Shown one piece after another: positions 45,516-56,212 of a stretch of 64,000 nucleotides of DNA. Origin of the DNA: Kovacikia minuta CCNUW1 (GTDB lineage Bacteria; Cyanobacteriota; Cyanobacteriia; Leptolyngbyales; Leptolyngbyaceae); the NCBI RefSeq assembly GCF_020091585.1, contig NZ_CP083583.1, forward strand, positions 310,001-374,000, in the 5' to 3' direction. The notes under the pieces are model-generated. The model was not told the origin of the DNA. It did no database searches and worked only from the letters and a program-made list of their open reading frames with translations. The translations under genes were made by a program, and so were the position numbers. The number at the start of each line of letters is the position of its first letter. The stretch's first letter is position 1.

Positions 45516-48500
45516 GATGGGGGGATAGAGGGAGACGATGCATTCCCGTTGCCTGGGTTCATTTCCTGCCCCCCTGGTTCATAAATCCATTCCAGCTTCA
45601 AATGGGATTGTAACTTCTCCAGAAGTGCAGATTCCTGAACGGGTTTCGGCAAGAAATCATTGCAGTGGGCTTCCCGGCTCATGCGCTGGTCAAATTCAAA
45701 AACGCTGGCTGAGATTGCAATGACGATCGCATGCTTCAGCTCTGGCAGCAGTCGCATCTGGCGAGCCATTTCAAACCCATCCATGACTGGCATGACCAGA
45801 TCGATCAGAACGACATCTGGTTTCTGCTCTAGCGCCAGATCTAGACCGTCTTGCCCATTGGCAGCTTCAATCACAATGAACCCCAGAGGGCGTAGTAGAT
45901 CGGCAATGATGGTGCGATTGAAATCCTTATCATCAACAACCAGCACGGTTCGGCGATCGCCCTTATAACCTGCGATCAAATCGAGGGCTACCGGATTTAC
46001 CCGATCCCTGTGCTGGGCTTCAGCCAATTCAAGATCAAGCCAAAAGGTACTTCCCTGTCCTAAGATACTTTGGACATGAATATCGCCTCCCATTAACTGA
46101 ACAAGCTGGCGACTAATGGCTAACCCCAGACCTGTGCCCTCGGTTCGATGTCCGGGTTCGTCTGCCCGATGAAAGGGTTGGAAGATTTGCACTAATTGGG
46201 CGGCAGAAATACCAATCCCGGTATCTTCAATCTGAAATCGAACGTAAGTCGATTTTGAATTTTGAATTTTGAATTTTGAATTTTGAATTGGAACTGAGTG
46301 CTGAGTGCTGAGTGCCGAGTGCTGAGTATGATCTTCTGGCTTCTGGCTTCTGACTTCTGACTTCTGACTCCCCCCTTCTGCCCTCTGCCCTCTGCCTTCT
46401 GCCCTCTCCACGGCTCCCACTTTTAAGGTGACACTCCCCGTCTCAGTAAACTTGATAGCATTACCAATCAGGTTCAACAGCACTTGTTGCAGCCGTTTTT
46501 CGTCGGCATGAACGAACTGGGGCAGGGGTGAGAGTACTTCATAGTTCAATGTAATCTGTTTCTGACTCGCTCGAATTCGGCAGATTTTAAGCACATTGTC
46601 CAGAAATTGATGTAAATGGAAGGTATCTGGATGTAGCTCCATCTTGCGCGCTTCAATCTTTGACAAATCTAAAACATCATTGATCAGGGTCAGCAAATAT
46701 TCCCCACACTGATGAATCACATGCAAGCCATTCTGTTGCTGGTCGGTTAGGGCTTTATTTTTTCTCAGCACCTGGCAGTAGCCTAAGATGCCATTCAACG
46801 GGGTACGAAGTTCGTGGCTCATGTTAGCAAGGAATTCGCTTTTGGCACGATTAGCAATCTGGGCGGCTTCCTCTGCCTGCTGTCGTTCGCGAATTTCCTG
46901 CTGCAAGTGTAAGTTTTTTTCCTGCAACTCTACCGTTCGCGCGGCAACCTTTGCCTCTAAGGTTCGGTTAGCCTCTTCTAAGTCAGCGTAAAGGCGGGCA
47001 TTTTCGATCGAAATAGCGGCTTGGGCTGCAAGCAGTTGTAAAATCTCCAGTCGATCTTGGGTAAACGCTCCTCTGGTTAAGTTGTTTTCCAGGTAAAGAA
47101 TACCCGTCAATTTACCCTGGTGCAGAATGGGAGCACACAAAACAGACTTTGGTTTCTGCGCGACGATGTAGGCATCGGTGGCAAAGATCGCTTCGGTGCT
47201 GGCATCACTCAGGACCAGTGCTTCCTCAGTTCTGACGACATAATTAATCACGGAAATGGGCAGGGGGGAGGGGGGACGATCGCACGCTTCCTCTTCCTGC
47301 AAACGAATGGATTGCCGCACGGTAATTGCATCAGTGCCAACGGTTCCTGAGGCTTCAATCAGTAGTTTTCCTGCTTTTTCCAGCAGCAAGAATCCCTTCT
47401 CTGCCCCTGCATTTTCCAGCACAATTTGCATTAGCTTGGTGAGCAATTCGCTCAAAACGATTTCACCCGAAAGCGCTTGAGAAGCTTTCATCACGGTGGC
47501 TAAATCGAGGGCTTTGCTGCGTTCTGTGGATGCAGAATTTGTCACCGGGGAAGTTTCTATATCGATCGCTTCCCGTCTTTGTAACGGATGAGTCAGAAGG
47601 TAAGGATATTTGGCTTCCAAATGCTTGACTTTTGCAGTCGCTCCCCAACGTAGATAGCCGTAGTAAGCCTCAGTCAAATAGGTCCAAGCAACTTTTTCCC
47701 GACCTTGAGATAAATAGAATGCACCAGCTAACTCGTTTGTTAAGGCTTCTTCCTGGATATAACCAGTTTCCCCTGCATGGACGATGGCGCAATCGTAAAG
47801 CGCCATTGCCTGCCAATATTGACCGGACACCCGCGCTTTTTCAGCCTCTACTAGCTCATATTTATGCTGGAAATTCATGGGGGCGTGGTTTGCCCACAAT
47901 CGCATCTTTTCCTGGTTACTGTCTACCTTACTCAACAGTGATTTTTGTTGAGTCATTGACACCAATGGATACATTGCGAGTTGAGTTAAAGAATCATAAA
48001 AATAGAATACGGGCACAACCAGAAATGCTTTGACGCCATCTAAATAGTGTTCAGCTTGAGCGGCGTTTTTCAATGCCTGTTCATACTCGCCAAACAAATA
48101 GCAGAGAATTAATTGATTGATGTAAAAGTAATGTAACCCAGTTCGATCGTTGGCTATCTCCAGTAAGGCCAGCGAATCTTCCTGATAGACTTCTCCCTGA
48201 AGTGAAGACGGATTTTTGGAAGTGCCTAATAAATTGAGCACAGCCTGCTGCAAGATTTGATTCCAACTCAAGGCATTTTTTTGTTTGAGCTGTGCCAGCG
48301 TATCACTGATGGCTGCCATCTCAGGCTCTAATTTTGTTAGGTTCTGACCAATAAAATAGGAATGGTGGCATTTTTGGATAGCCGCATAACCTCCATATTC
48401 AAAATTTCCATTTTCGAGTCCGTTCTGGTAGCCGTCCCACAATAGGGGTAATGTTTCTTTGACATGGACTTTTCCATGCATCGTACAGGCTCCCGCAACG

Positions 48501-50959
48501 AAAAAGACGCTTGTTTTTAGCTCTAAAGCGTTAAATCGTTCAACCAAATGCAAGGCCAACTTGCCAAATTTATAAGCCGATTCAATATCTTGCAGAATTC
48601 CATTTAGGATGACTCCATAACACACATATCCGTAGGCAGAGAAAGGGGAATTTCCGTATTGAATCGATAAACTCACCTGCTCACAAATAACCAGCGGGAA
48701 AAAGGTAGGTGCTGCTTGATAGGAGGGAGAACCCATACTGGTCAGCATCCGGATCGCGGCTAACTTCTCTGAATTGGTCATCAACGGCAAGTCAAGCAAA
48801 TCTTCGGTGCTTTTTCCAACCAGGTTTGCTCCCGTTTGAGCCAGTGCTTGCTGAATATCTGAGGGGCTGGGTGTTTCGGGTAGGTTTACTCCTAACAATT
48901 CCAGTGCCTCTAACCCAATTTTGACGGCTTCTAATTGTTTAATCTGCGCCATGCAAGCCTGGATTTTAACCTCATAAACCTTCATGGTGTCGATCGCAGT
49001 TTTTGCCTGTTGCAGAACAACGCTTGCCCATGCTTCCATCTGCTCAAAATCACCATTCAAATACGCCGTTTCTGCTGCGGAATCATAAATTGCCAGCGTC
49101 AATTTATACTGACTTTGCCAGCTATTGGCTGCTAACAATTCCAGTCCAATCATCAGGTACCGCAGGGCAGAATCATAGGCAGCAGCAGCTTTGGCTCTCT
49201 GACCTGCTAATCGATTGAGTTCAGCCAGTTGGTACTGATCGGATTCCGCCGTGAGTAGATCGATGCCGTAATTTAACTGGTTCACCAAGGCAAAGATATG
49301 TTCTTCCCGCTCCTCGATCGGAGTATTTTGTAGAAGGAGTTGACCAATTTTCAGGTGCGTTTTTTTTCGCTGGGATTCGGGAATCAGCGAGTAAGCGGCT
49401 TGTTGGACGCGATCGTGCAAAAACTTGTAAATGATGGGCGTTTGTGGGTTTGATGTAGACGATCGCATCAACGCCTGTTCGATGTCAACGATTTCTGAAC
49501 CCAGTACGAGTGGGATTTTGTAAGCGTTGTTGAGGGGAACAATGAGTTCTGCCTGAAGTGCTTCCCACAGGTCTTTTGCTGTTTCTGATTGGGATTTTTC
49601 ATTGACGATCGCCAGAGTATCCAAAGAAAATTTGTCGCCGATGCAAGCGGCTAACTTCAGAACATGCTGCGTCTTCTGCGAAAGCTTCTGAATTTGGTTG
49701 ACCATCAACTCAACCACGTTCTCAGTGATGTCAATGCCTTGTAGGACATGCATGTTCCACTGCCAGGCACCCTGCTGGAAATCGAATAACAATTGATTGT
49801 CGTGATGCAGTGACTTGAGCAGTTGGGTGAGGAAGAACGGGTTACCCTGAGTTTTTTTAAACAAAAGATCGGCAAGTGGTTTGGCTTTAGTCTCATCTGT
49901 CCGCAGAGTGTCTGCAACCATGCGGTTGACATGGGAAATATTTAAGGGTCGCAGGACGATGTTGTTTAAGGTAATTCTCGCCTGTTGAATCTGTTCCAGG
50001 GTATGGATCAGGGGATGGGCTGGATTGACCTCATTGTCCCGATAGGCTCCCAACAGCAACAGATGGTGGCTATCACGTTTTGTGACAATTAACTCAATTA
50101 GCTTGAGGGAGGAGAGATCTGCCCAGTGCAGGTCATCTAAAAAGATGATAAGCGGATGTTCAGGCTGGCTAAAAACCTGGATAAACTGCTGAAAAACCCG
50201 GTTGAAGCGGTTCTGAGCCTCAGATGGGCTGAGTTGAATGACATCGGGTTGAGAACCGATGATGGGTTCTACTTCGGGAATCACATCAATGATGATTTTG
50301 CCGTTCGCACCAAGGGCAGTGAGCAACTTCCTTCGCCAGAGGGCAATTCTGTCGTCGCTTTCCGTCAATAGCTGGCGCATCAGCTCTTGAAAAGCCTGGA
50401 TCAAGGAGGCATAGGGAATATTGCGCTTAAACTGATCAAACTTTCCAGAAATGAAATATCCGCGCTGCCGCGGGTTTGCAGTACGGGTACTCCGCGCCAT
50501 CGATTTATGAACTTCATTGATGAGGGATGATTTACCGATGCCTGAATACCCGCTCACCAGCAACAATTCACTTGCGCCGCTGCTAACCCGATCAAAGGCT
50601 GCCAGTAACGCGGTTACCTCATTTTCTCGCCCATATAGCTTCTGGGGAATCAGAAATTGACTGAAACAATCTAATTGACCGATCGGAAAAGGGGGGATCT
50701 GATACGGGGCAGTTTGATTTTGCCCGCTCGGTTGCTCCAGGGCTTGCTGGCATTTCACCAAATCAGCCTTCAACCCCAAGGCACTCTGGTAACGCTCCTC
50801 AGCAGTCTTTGCCAAAAGTTTCATGACCAGATCGGAGATAACCTGAGGAATTTGGGCATCTAGACTTGATGGAGGAACAGGCGTTTTTGCAATGTGGCAA
50901 TGAACCAGTTCTAATGGCTCGGTTGTTTGAAAAGGAAGCCGACTGGTGAGCATTTGCAT
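45461..50959 (-). CDS. Giant Ser/Thr-kinase-type hybrid: AAA, GAF, histidine kinase and receiver part
   Basis: The frame holds the last part of a protein kinase domain, then an AAA ATPase (Walker [10 protein letters not shown], Asp-rich Walker [10 protein letters not shown]), a long TPR-like helical region, a GAF domain (near residue 1190), HisKA (His in [19 protein letters not shown]), HATPase and a receiver ([18 protein letters not shown], Asp in VLIDLVMP). This is the trifunctional Ser/Thr kinase-ATPase-histidine kinase architecture of cyanobacteria. The true start is at 51560 (frameshift at about 50955) and the true end is at 45294 (frameshift in a C-run at about 45515). A repeat insertion in the HATPase spans about 46255-46420. 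Confidence 0.85.
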   Translation of the reverse strand: MQMLTSRLPFQTTEPLELVHCHIAKTPVPPSSLDAQIPQVISDLVMKLLAKTAEERYQSALGLKADLVKCQQALEQPSGQNQTAPYQIPPFPIGQLDCFSQFLIPQKLYGRENEVTALLAAFDRVSSGASELLLVSGYSGIGKSSLINEVHKSMARSTRTANPRQRGYFISGKFDQFKRNIPYASLIQAFQELMRQLLTESDDRIALWRRKLLTALGANGKIIIDVIPEVEPIIGSQPDVIQLSPSEAQNRFNRVFQQFIQVFSQPEHPLIIFLDDLHWADLSSLKLIELIVTKRDSHHLLLLGAYRDNEVNPAHPLIHTLEQIQQARITLNNIVLRPLNISHVNRMVADTLRTDETKAKPLADLLFKKTQGNPFFLTQLLKSLHHDNQLLFDFQQGAWQWNMHVLQGIDITENVVELMVNQIQKLSQKTQHVLKLAACIGDKFSLDTLAIVNEKSQSETAKDLWEALQAELIVPLNNAYKIPLVLGSEIVDIEQALMRSSTSNPQTPIIYKFLHDRVQQAAYSLIPESQRKKTHLKIGQLLLQNTPIEEREEHIFALVNQLNYGIDLLTAESDQYQLAELNRLAGQRAKAAAAYDSALRYLMIGLELLAANSWQSQYKLTLAIYDSAAETAYLNGDFEQMEAWASVVLQQAKTAIDTMKVYEVKIQACMAQIKQLEAVKIGLEALELLGVNLPETPSPSDIQQALAQTGANLVGKSTEDLLDLPLMTNSEKLAAIRMLTSMGSPSYQAAPTFFPLVICEQVSLSIQYGNSPFSAYGYVCYGVILNGILQDIESAYKFGKLALHLVERFNALELKTSVFFVAGACTMHGKVHVKETLPLLWDGYQNGLENGNFEYGGYAAIQKCHHSYFIGQNLTKLEPEMAAISDTLAQLKQKNALSWNQILQQAVLNLLGTSKNPSSLQGEVYQEDSLALLEIANDRTGLHYFYINQLILCYLFGEYEQALKNAAQAEHYLDGVKAFLVVPVFYFYDSLTQLAMYPLVSMTQQKSLLSKVDSNQEKMRLWANHAPMNFQHKYELVEAEKARVSGQYWQAMALYDCAIVHAGETGYIQEEALTNELAGAFYLSQGREKVAWTYLTEAYYGYLRWGATAKVKHLEAKYPYLLTHPLQRREAIDIETSPVTNSASTERSKALDLATVMKASQALSGEIVLSELLTKLMQIVLENAGAEKGFLLLEKAGKLLIEASGTVGTDAITVRQSIRLQEEEACDRPPSPLPISVINYVVRTEEALVLSDASTEAIFATDAYIVAQKPKSVLCAPILHQGKLTGILYLENNLTRGAFTQDRLEILQLLAAQAAISIENARLYADLEEANRTLEAKVAARTVELQEKNLHLQQEIRERQQAEEAAQIANRAKSEFLANMSHELRTPLNGILGYCQVLRKNKALTDQQQNGLHVIHQCGEYLLTLINDVLDLSKIEARKMELHPDTFHLHQFLDNVLKICRIRASQKQITLNYEVLSPLPQFVHADEKRLQQVLLNLIGNAIKFTETGSVTLKVGAVERAEGRGQRAEGGSQKSEVRSQKPEDHTQHSALSTQHSVPIQNSKFKIQNSKSTYVRFQIEDTGIGISAAQLVQIFQPFHRADEPGHRTEGTGLGLAISRQLVQLMGGDIHVQSILGQGSTFWLDLELAEAQHRDRVNPVALDLIAGYKGDRRTVLVVDDKDFNRTIIADLLRPLGFIVIEAANGQDGLDLALEQKPDVVLIDLVMPVMDGFEMARQMRLLPELKHAIVIAISASVFEFDQRMSREAHCNDFLPKPVQESALLEKLQSHLKLEWIYEPGGQEMNPGNGNASSPSIPPSPHPPSPPTPLPRSLTPY
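46250..46425 (-). repeat. Short tandem repeats inside the histidine kinase coding sequence
   Basis: Units TTTTGAATTTTGAAT (about 46255-46285), GAGTGCTGAGTGC (about 46295-46325) and CTTCTGACTTCTGACT (about 46335-46415) are encoded in frame as [18 protein letters not shown] and [19 protein letters not shown], inside the HATPase domain. No stop. It looks like recent invasion of junk repeats into a loop. Confidence 0.75.
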
Positions 50960-51560
50960 AAAAGGTGGCTCCCAGGGAATAAAAGTCGGAGCGGTAGTCG
51001 ATCGCCCGATTCATCCGTCCGGTTTGTTCGGGGGACAGATAGGCAAGGGTGCCTTCCAATAGATTGGGGTTCCCAGCGGTTTGATTTTCGCGGGATAGAC
51101 GGGATGAAATGCTGAAATCAATAATTTTGACTTGCCCAGTTTGGGGGTTAATCAGGATGTTGGAAGGATTAATGTCTTTATGAACAATCTGATGTTGATG
51201 CAACTCCGCCAGGGCAGAAACGAGTTGAATTGCAATCCGAACAAACTCATCCAGTTGAAGTGAATTCTGCTTGAGAAATTGACGTAACGAGATCCCACCA
51301 CAATCCTCTAGAATCAGTGCTAAACCGTTTCGATAACTTTCTAGGGCTAAAGGCTTAATAATTCCTGCGACATTTAAGCTTTCAAGAATTTGAAACTCGT
51401 GCTTAAGTTGGGTAATCTCTTCTAGAGAGGGATAGTCAGCTTTAAGCAGTTTAATGACAACGGGTTGATGGTTGGACTCCTTTACCCCAGCATAAATTTT
51501 TGTATTCGTACCCTCATTAATAATTTGTTTGAGCGTGTAACCCGTTAATCCTTGGCTCAT
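50799..51560 (-). CDS. Giant kinase, N-terminal protein-kinase domain (frameshifted)
   Basis: A 253-residue frame from ATG 51560. It opens a Ser/Thr kinase fold: an ATP-loop-like [17 protein letters not shown], lysine VVIKLL, Cat loop [14 protein letters not shown] and metal-binding IIDFSIS (DFS rather than the usual DFG), and [18 protein letters not shown]. The frame leaves homology at residue ~201 ([10 protein letters not shown]). Continuing in the other frame gives [24 protein letters not shown], so one extra base (a G in TATGCAAATG) at about 50955 is the likely cause. It begins the four-gene operon that ends at 41240. Confidence 0.85.
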   Translation of the reverse strand: MSQGLTGYTLKQIINEGTNTKIYAGVKESNHQPVVIKLLKADYPSLEEITQLKHEFQILESLNVAGIIKPLALESYRNGLALILEDCGGISLRQFLKQNSLQLDEFVRIAIQLVSALAELHQHQIVHKDINPSNILINPQTGQVKIIDFSISSRLSRENQTAGNPNLLEGTLAYLSPEQTGRMNRAIDYRSDFYSLGATFYANAHQSASFSNNRAIRTGSLPHCKNACSSIKSRCPNSSGYLRSGHETFGKDC

Positions 51561-51739
51561 GGCTAATCCGTGCTGGGGATAGATAGGCGCAAAAACGCTG
51601 TTACTGATTCGCCCCTATCAACTTGAGGGTAGCAAATCTGTCCGCGTCAGATAGCACCATCCTTCCAGATTAGGACGTGTATCAATAAAAGCCCCGACCT
51701 TAACCCCTTCTTTGGATTTGTAGCAGGTGACAGGTGTTA

Positions 51740-51906
51740 TATTAACCTGGCAACCTTTGTTCATACAGATTTAGAAGTGACAAGGTGATTGCGTAGGGTG
51801 TGTTAGGCAGCGCCGTAACGCACCATCCACGGTTGTTTCGATGCGTTACGCTGGCGCTAACAGCATCCTACGCGGGAATGCCAGATCTTTTATTGCCAGG
51901 TTAATA
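51740..51906. repeat. Miniature inverted-repeat element (TATTAACCTGGCA ends), copy 2
   Basis: Ends TATTAACCTGGCA and TGCCAGGTTAATA are exact inverted repeats as in the element at 6671-6833, but the centre is different: GCGTAGGGTGTGTTAGG and TAACAGCATCCTACGC arms with a GCGTAACGCACCAT type hairpin. The flanks share GCAGGTG-TTAGGTGTTA. Confidence 0.65.
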
Positions 51907-52051
51907 GCAGGTGTTAGGTGTTAGGGAAGAAATAGCCAACGATCAGAGGTTTCGGCAATACTCAATGTCCTAACCTTTATGACGATGGCTATATTAACCC
52001 AGTAAGTTTTGTGATATTGCCATCTACAACCGTTTTTATTGTCCCAGTACG

Positions 52052-52180
52052 CTAGCTGAGATCTTGCAGCAGTCTCAGAAACCGGGTTTCTTGCGAGAAT
52101 CAATGCGTGAAACCCTTGATATTTGGTTTAGAAACCCGGTTTCTCTACCCTTATTGAGAATGGTGCAAGATGTGAGCTAG
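52052..52180. repeat. Miniature inverted-repeat element (AGAAACCGGGTTTCT family)
   Basis: CTAGCTGAGATCTTGCAGC at the left and GGTGCAAGATGTGAGCTAG at the right are inverted. The inside is almost the same as the element at 24193-24313 over about 120 bases. It abuts the left end of the IS200-type element. Confidence 0.75.
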
Positions 52181-52184
52181 TCCA

Positions 52185-52790
52185 AAACTACCCACTTTAG
52201 TGGGAGGCTTTAGCTGCTACACATCTCTGAGAAGGGTTTAATGCTGTCGAGAAGATGGTAGCTTTGACGAAAAACGTCATGGCAGAACAACGAAAAGGGA
52301 GCGACACGGTTAGCCGACTGACCGTTCACTTGGTCTGGGTCACGAAATACCGCTACCACGTGCTTAAAGGAGAGATTCAAAAGCGATGCCGAGAACTGAT
52401 TATCCAGATTTGCGATGCGGAGGACATCAAAATTCTCAAGGGAGCCGTGAGCAAGGATCACGTTCACCTGCACATTGAGTATCCTCCATCAAAAGCAATC
52501 AGTGATATTGTCAAGCGGCTCAAAGGCAGAACCTCGCGGCTGTTGCAACAGGAATACCCGGAGTTGCAGAAGCGATACTGGGGCAAGCATTTCTGGGCAA
52601 TTGGCTACGGAGCTTGGAGTACTGGAAACTTGACTGAGGAGATGGTAGCGGAGTATTTGGAGCATCATCGGCAACCGTCGAATCAGGATCAGGATAACTT
52701 CTTGCTGGAGTAAGTTAACTTGGACTTTCAGTCCTGCCCAACCTCTGCACTTTCAGTGCAGAGTGGTTGAGTTATAAATCCTCGTTGTAC
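52185..52790 (+). mobile_element. IS200/IS605-type element with tnpA only
   Basis: A left hairpin CCCACTTTAGTGGG (52191-52204) and right hairpins GGACTTTCAGTCC (52722-52734) and CTCTGCACTTTCAGTGCAGAG (52743-52763) frame a single Y1 transposase gene. No tnpB is seen, so it resembles IS200. The exact ends are not determined by sequence alone. Confidence 0.65.
52255..52713 (+). CDS. tnpA: IS200/IS605-family transposase TnpA
   Basis: A 152-residue Y1 HUH transposase (start 52255, or ATG 52279). The core is LTVHLVWVTKYRYHVLKGEI, then the HxH motif in KDHVHLHIEYPP, GRTSRLLQQEYPELQKRYWGKHFWAIGY and TEEMVAEYLEHH with the likely catalytic Tyr. It cuts and joins single strands next to the hairpins at the element ends. 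The frame is intact. Confidence 0.9.
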   Translation: MVALTKNVMAEQRKGSDTVSRLTVHLVWVTKYRYHVLKGEIQKRCRELIIQICDAEDIKILKGAVSKDHVHLHIEYPPSKAISDIVKRLKGRTSRLLQQEYPELQKRYWGKHFWAIGYGAWSTGNLTEEMVAEYLEHHRQPSNQDQDNFLLE

Positions 52791-53132
52791 GTCTACAACA
52801 AGCAAAGGAATAGTCATGGAAGAGTTGGGAATAATGGCAATTAACAATATTCTGTATAAGTCTAGACGGGAAACTTAAAATCCTTCTTTAGAAAGAAAGG
52901 ACATGGTACAGTCTCCGCCGTTTAACGCGCTCAATCCCCCCCGCTACCTTAATTCCCTATCAATCTGCTGAGAACTAAAGGGAGAGAAGTGAATACTAAT
53001 TGTCAACAGGGACATACCACGGAAGAAGGGCGCAATCAACCAAAAGACAACCAAAAGATAACCTGGGGTAGACGTTGACAGTTGCAGGCTTTTCTAACCT
53101 GGAAAAGCTGACGTTATAGGCACTTTTTTAGC
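52791..53132 (+). other. Spacer after the IS200-type element
   Basis: No gene of convincing length. A 22-codon ATG frame at 52902 is preceded by AAAGGA but is too short to call. Confidence 0.3.
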
Positions 53133-53354
53133 ATGGATTTTAAATACCGATGGAAGAATGGCGCGCCTCCCAGCCGTGATCAGGCCGCTCAGGATGGCAA
53201 CCTACTGGATGAGAGCCAGTTTGAAACTCCAGAGGATCATCAAATGGCTGAGAACATGGCAAGAAAACATCTTAATGTGCCGCTTCAGACCGCTGATGCG
53301 AATACTCCTCCATTGCCAAAAGCTATGCCAGAGGAGCGGGAAGATCAACTGTAA
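53133..53354 (+). CDS. Small acidic hypothetical protein
   Basis: A 73-residue hydrophilic protein, rich in Glu, Asp, Gln and Pro (RDQAAQDGNLLDESQFETPEDHQMAENMARKH). No strong ribosome binding site is visible. A long perfect hairpin, GTGAGCAAGGATGC/GCATCCTTGCTCAC (53376-53408), 22 bases after its stop looks like a terminator and supports a transcript. No family recognised. Confidence 0.45.
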   Translation: MDFKYRWKNGAPPSRDQAAQDGNLLDESQFETPEDHQMAENMARKHLNVPLQTADANTPPLPKAMPEEREDQL

Positions 53355-53375
53355 GATCGCGATCGTAAATGGATT

Positions 53376-53408
53376 GTGAGCAAGGATGCAATTAGCATCC
53401 TTGCTCAC
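53376..53408 (+). terminator. Long hairpin after the small gene
   Basis: Fourteen-base perfect arms with a five-base loop (AATTA). No T-tail follows. It probably ends the small transcript or serves as a bidirectional barrier. Confidence 0.5.
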
Positions 53409-53440
53409 AAAGCCCCCCAACCTCCTAACTGAGTTTAGGA

Positions 53441-53551
53441 CTGCTAGAGCATCGGTACAGTATTTCGAGAAACCGGGTTTCTGGTGAGGATATTCAACGA
53501 AACTTGAGCATCTCACAGAAGAAACCCGGTTTCTGTACCGGCGTTCTAGAG
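53441..53551. repeat. Miniature inverted-repeat element (AGAAACCGGGTTTCT family), divergent copy
   Basis: Inner arms GAGAAACCGGGTTTCT (53467-53482) and AGAAACCCGGTTTCT (53520-53534), with outer CGGTACAG and CTGTACCG arms and CTAGAGC-like ends. It lies about 75 bases before the IS5-type element. Confidence 0.6.
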
Positions 53552-53624
53552 TACGATCGGAATCATCGTGGCATGGGTGAGAAATGCTTTTACATTCCGT
53601 AGCCCTAAATTGAGCGATTCTATA

Positions 53625-54558
53625 GAACCCATTTGGGATCTATATAATGGTGAATGAAGGCATCTATAATCCTCTAATTTAACGGCTATGGCATATTCGA
53701 GCAGTCTCACTGATGCAGAATGGGAAATTCTTGAACCGCTGTTGCCTCAGATATTACCCAAGAAGAAACGGACCCGACCCTGCGATTGGACGAAGCGGGA
53801 GATCATTGATGGCATCCTTTATCAACTCAAGAACGGTTGCAATTGGGAAGACTTACCCAAAGACTTACCTCCCTACTCGACGGTGTATTGGCACTACAAG
53901 CAGTGGCGGGAAGCTGGGGTGATCGAGAAACTGATGGGAGTATTGCATGGACAGGTGCGGGAACAGGTTAAAAAAAAGCCCAAATGGACGAGGTTAATCA
54001 TCATTGACTCGCAAGCGGTGAAGAATACTTGCAATGCCAGTGTAGACTCAAAGGGCTTCTGTTTTTACAAAGCGACCAATGGGATTAAAAGGCACCTGGC
54101 TGTTGATACGCTTGGGTTTCCCTTTTTCACTCATTGCACAAAAGCTGATGTTTCCGATGATCTGGGATTGCTTGAGATGTTGACGCTCAACATTGACTAT
54201 TTCAAGTCAAAACCTGTTAACATTCCCAAGATTACCATCTTGCTCGACCACGGCTATCACATTGATGCTTTGATTGAAGCATTGGAGCAGGTTTATCCTC
54301 AAATTATGACGAAAATCAGGTTTGAGCGTTCAACCAAACCCTCGAAACAAGAGAAAGCAGCGCAAGGAAAATCTGGATTTGTCCCAGCAGTCGCAAGATG
54401 GGTCATCGAACGATCCAATGCTTGGATGGAGCGGTGTAAAAGTTTGGTTAAAAACTTTGAGCGCACCCTATCTCATGCGGAAACTAAGATTAACCTCTGC
54501 TTTGTCAGGCTAATGCTGAAGCGGCTTGCAGCTACTTCCTGAGATCTCAAATGGGTTC
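53625..54558 (+). mobile_element. IS5-family insertion sequence, 934 bp, copy 2
   Basis: The same ends and length as the copy at 36221-37154, flanked by TATA at 53621-53624 and 54559-54562. As far as I can read the two are identical, which suggests recent movement. It lies just upstream of the alpha/beta-hydrolase gene and may supply a promoter or disrupt its normal one. Confidence 0.85.
53688..54542 (+). CDS. IS5-family transposase (copy 2)
   Basis: A 284-residue DDE transposase, apparently identical to that at 36284-37138, with the same catalytic DSQ, LLDHGYH and WVIERSNAWMERCK motifs. It is intact. Confidence 0.92.
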   Translation: MAYSSSLTDAEWEILEPLLPQILPKKKRTRPCDWTKREIIDGILYQLKNGCNWEDLPKDLPPYSTVYWHYKQWREAGVIEKLMGVLHGQVREQVKKKPKWTRLIIIDSQAVKNTCNASVDSKGFCFYKATNGIKRHLAVDTLGFPFFTHCTKADVSDDLGLLEMLTLNIDYFKSKPVNIPKITILLDHGYHIDALIEALEQVYPQIMTKIRFERSTKPSKQEKAAQGKSGFVPAVARWVIERSNAWMERCKSLVKNFERTLSHAETKINLCFVRLMLKRLAATS

Positions 54559-54607
54559 TATATTCCAGAAACCTCCTACTGGGGGCTTTGCTGTAAAGTT
54601 GAGACAA

Positions 54608-55540
54608 ATGTTTGCCGATTTCCTGCCGTCCTCCGTTGTTGAGATTCACGATGCAGCGGCGATCGCTTTGCTGCAACGCACTCAGCGTCGTGTCGTTCCG
54701 ATGCCATGCCAACAAAGCGCGACGGTATGTTCCTGCGAGATTGCGACGGCTTATGCCTATTCCGCTCCGGCTCCATCCCTTGCCTCAGATGCTGCACCGA
54801 TTTTACTGCTGCATGGATTTGACAGTTCCTTGTTAGAATTTCGGCGATTGCTCCCCTGGCTTGTGGGCAATCACGAAATTTGGGTAATCGATCTTCTGGG
54901 TGCTGGATTCACGGAACACGTTCCCAGCCTTACCATTAATCCTCAAAATATTCGCCGCCATCTGCTGAGCGTCCTGGAATCCTGGATCACTCAACCTGTG
55001 ACGCTGGTTGGAGCCTCTTTAGGAGGGGCAGTGGCGATCGATTTTGCTTTGCATCATCCAAACTGGGTGCGATCGCTCGTTCTAATTGATAGTGTTGGCT
55101 TTTCTGGTGGGTTTCCAATCGGGCAATTTCTTCCAAATTCGCTAATCGATCTGGGTGTAGATTGGCTGTATTTTCGCAAACACGCTGCCCTCAATGCTGC
55201 TCTGACCCTACCACTGGTAGACCCAACGCTCATTGATGCTTTGCGTTGTTCTCTGCTGCATCAAGAGATGCTGGGGTGGAAAGCGGCGATCGCTTCCTTT
55301 ACTCAGAGTGGTGGCTACATAAACTTAGCGGAGCGTATTACTGAAATCCCTCATCCCACGTTGATTTTATGGGGAGAAGGGGATGATGTTTTAGGAACGG
55401 CGGATGCAACCCAATTTAAGCAGGCGATTTCAAGCAGTCAATTGATCTGGATTCCGCAAGCGAGACATGTGCCTCACTTTGAGCAACCCCCAGTTGTTGC
55501 AACCCATCTGTTAACCTTCTCAAGGGAGATTGGACGTTGA
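54608..55540 (+). CDS. Alpha/beta hydrolase
   Basis: Start chosen at ATG 54608 (MFADFLPSSVVEIHDAA); the longer frame from 54551 begins in the IS and is unlikely. About 310 residues. Motifs: ILLLHGFDSSLLEFRRLLP (oxyanion HG), nucleophile in VTLVGASLGGAVAIDFALHHP (G-x-S-x-G with Ser), a lid region, Asp in LILWGEGDDVLGT and His in PQARHVPHFEQP. It is a cytoplasmic esterase or lipase-like enzyme; the substrate is unknown. Its promoter region is the IS. Confidence 0.85.
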   Translation: MFADFLPSSVVEIHDAAAIALLQRTQRRVVPMPCQQSATVCSCEIATAYAYSAPAPSLASDAAPILLLHGFDSSLLEFRRLLPWLVGNHEIWVIDLLGAGFTEHVPSLTINPQNIRRHLLSVLESWITQPVTLVGASLGGAVAIDFALHHPNWVRSLVLIDSVGFSGGFPIGQFLPNSLIDLGVDWLYFRKHAALNAALTLPLVDPTLIDALRCSLLHQEMLGWKAAIASFTQSGGYINLAERITEIPHPTLILWGEGDDVLGTADATQFKQAISSSQLIWIPQARHVPHFEQPPVVATHLLTFSREIGR

Positions 55541-55577
55541 AATAGCCGATTTCGATTTTAGAGAGCAACCACCTGCC

Positions 55578-55634
55578 AGCAAGGGGTTTTAGCGCGACAA
55601 GATGCCCTGCCCTCTTGTCGCAACCCCCATTGCT
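55578..55634 (+). terminator. Hairpin after the hydrolase gene
   Basis: GCGACAAGA pairs with TCTTGTCGC (about 55594-55602 and 55613-55621), with an outer AGCAAGGGGTT/AACCCCCATTGCT stem. There is no clear T-tail, so it may be factor-assisted. It lies about 40 bases after the stop. Confidence 0.5.
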
Positions 55635-55661
55635 TGGATGGGATGTGCCGATGGGATTGCT

Positions 55662-55973
55662 TCAAACTGGATTGGCAAAATGAAATTCTTCAATCATTGC
55701 GATCGCCTTGTCTTGCATGCTGCAAAGTTGATGGAAATCAGGTGAGTACATGCGATCGATCGCTTTTCCCTGCAAACCCAACGGTGTTAGGAGAACAGAT
55801 ACCGTAATCAGCAATTCCATTCCTAAACGTTGTGCACATAACCTGCCAATCATTGAATCGGAGAGGAGTGAGCGAAGCGATTGAGAAGCTGCCATCTTAG
55901 CCACCTGTTTACTGGTTCGCCTAATGGTAGAAATCTGGGAAGTGGGGTGTGGGGCTTCGACGTGAGCTTTCAA
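55662..55973 (-). CDS. Uncertain small hypothetical protein
   Basis: A 103-residue frame with a hydrophobic central helix (GMELLITVSVLLTPLGLQG). No family recognised and no good ribosome binding site seen. It may be a chance frame in a 670-base gap; kept because no other gene fills it. Confidence 0.25.
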   Translation of the reverse strand: MKAHVEAPHPTSQISTIRRTSKQVAKMAASQSLRSLLSDSMIGRLCAQRLGMELLITVSVLLTPLGLQGKAIDRMYSPDFHQLCSMQDKAIAMIEEFHFANPV

Positions 55974-56212
55974 CCTGAGTTCAAGCCGAAGGGCACTCAG
56001 CCGAACGGTGGGGCTAATCCAAATGAAACTGGCTGTAAGCCGTGGAGTCTGAAGCTCATTCTGGCGCGGTTTAATTTACAATTAACCTAAAATTTCTGGA
56101 CTTGCTGGTGGACTTGCCGTTTGAGTGGGGAATTCTGAAACTAATCTTGAATCCGCCAGCCGATCGTAATTCACCTTGCTGGCAACCTTACCTTTCATTT
56201 TGGAGCGGAACG

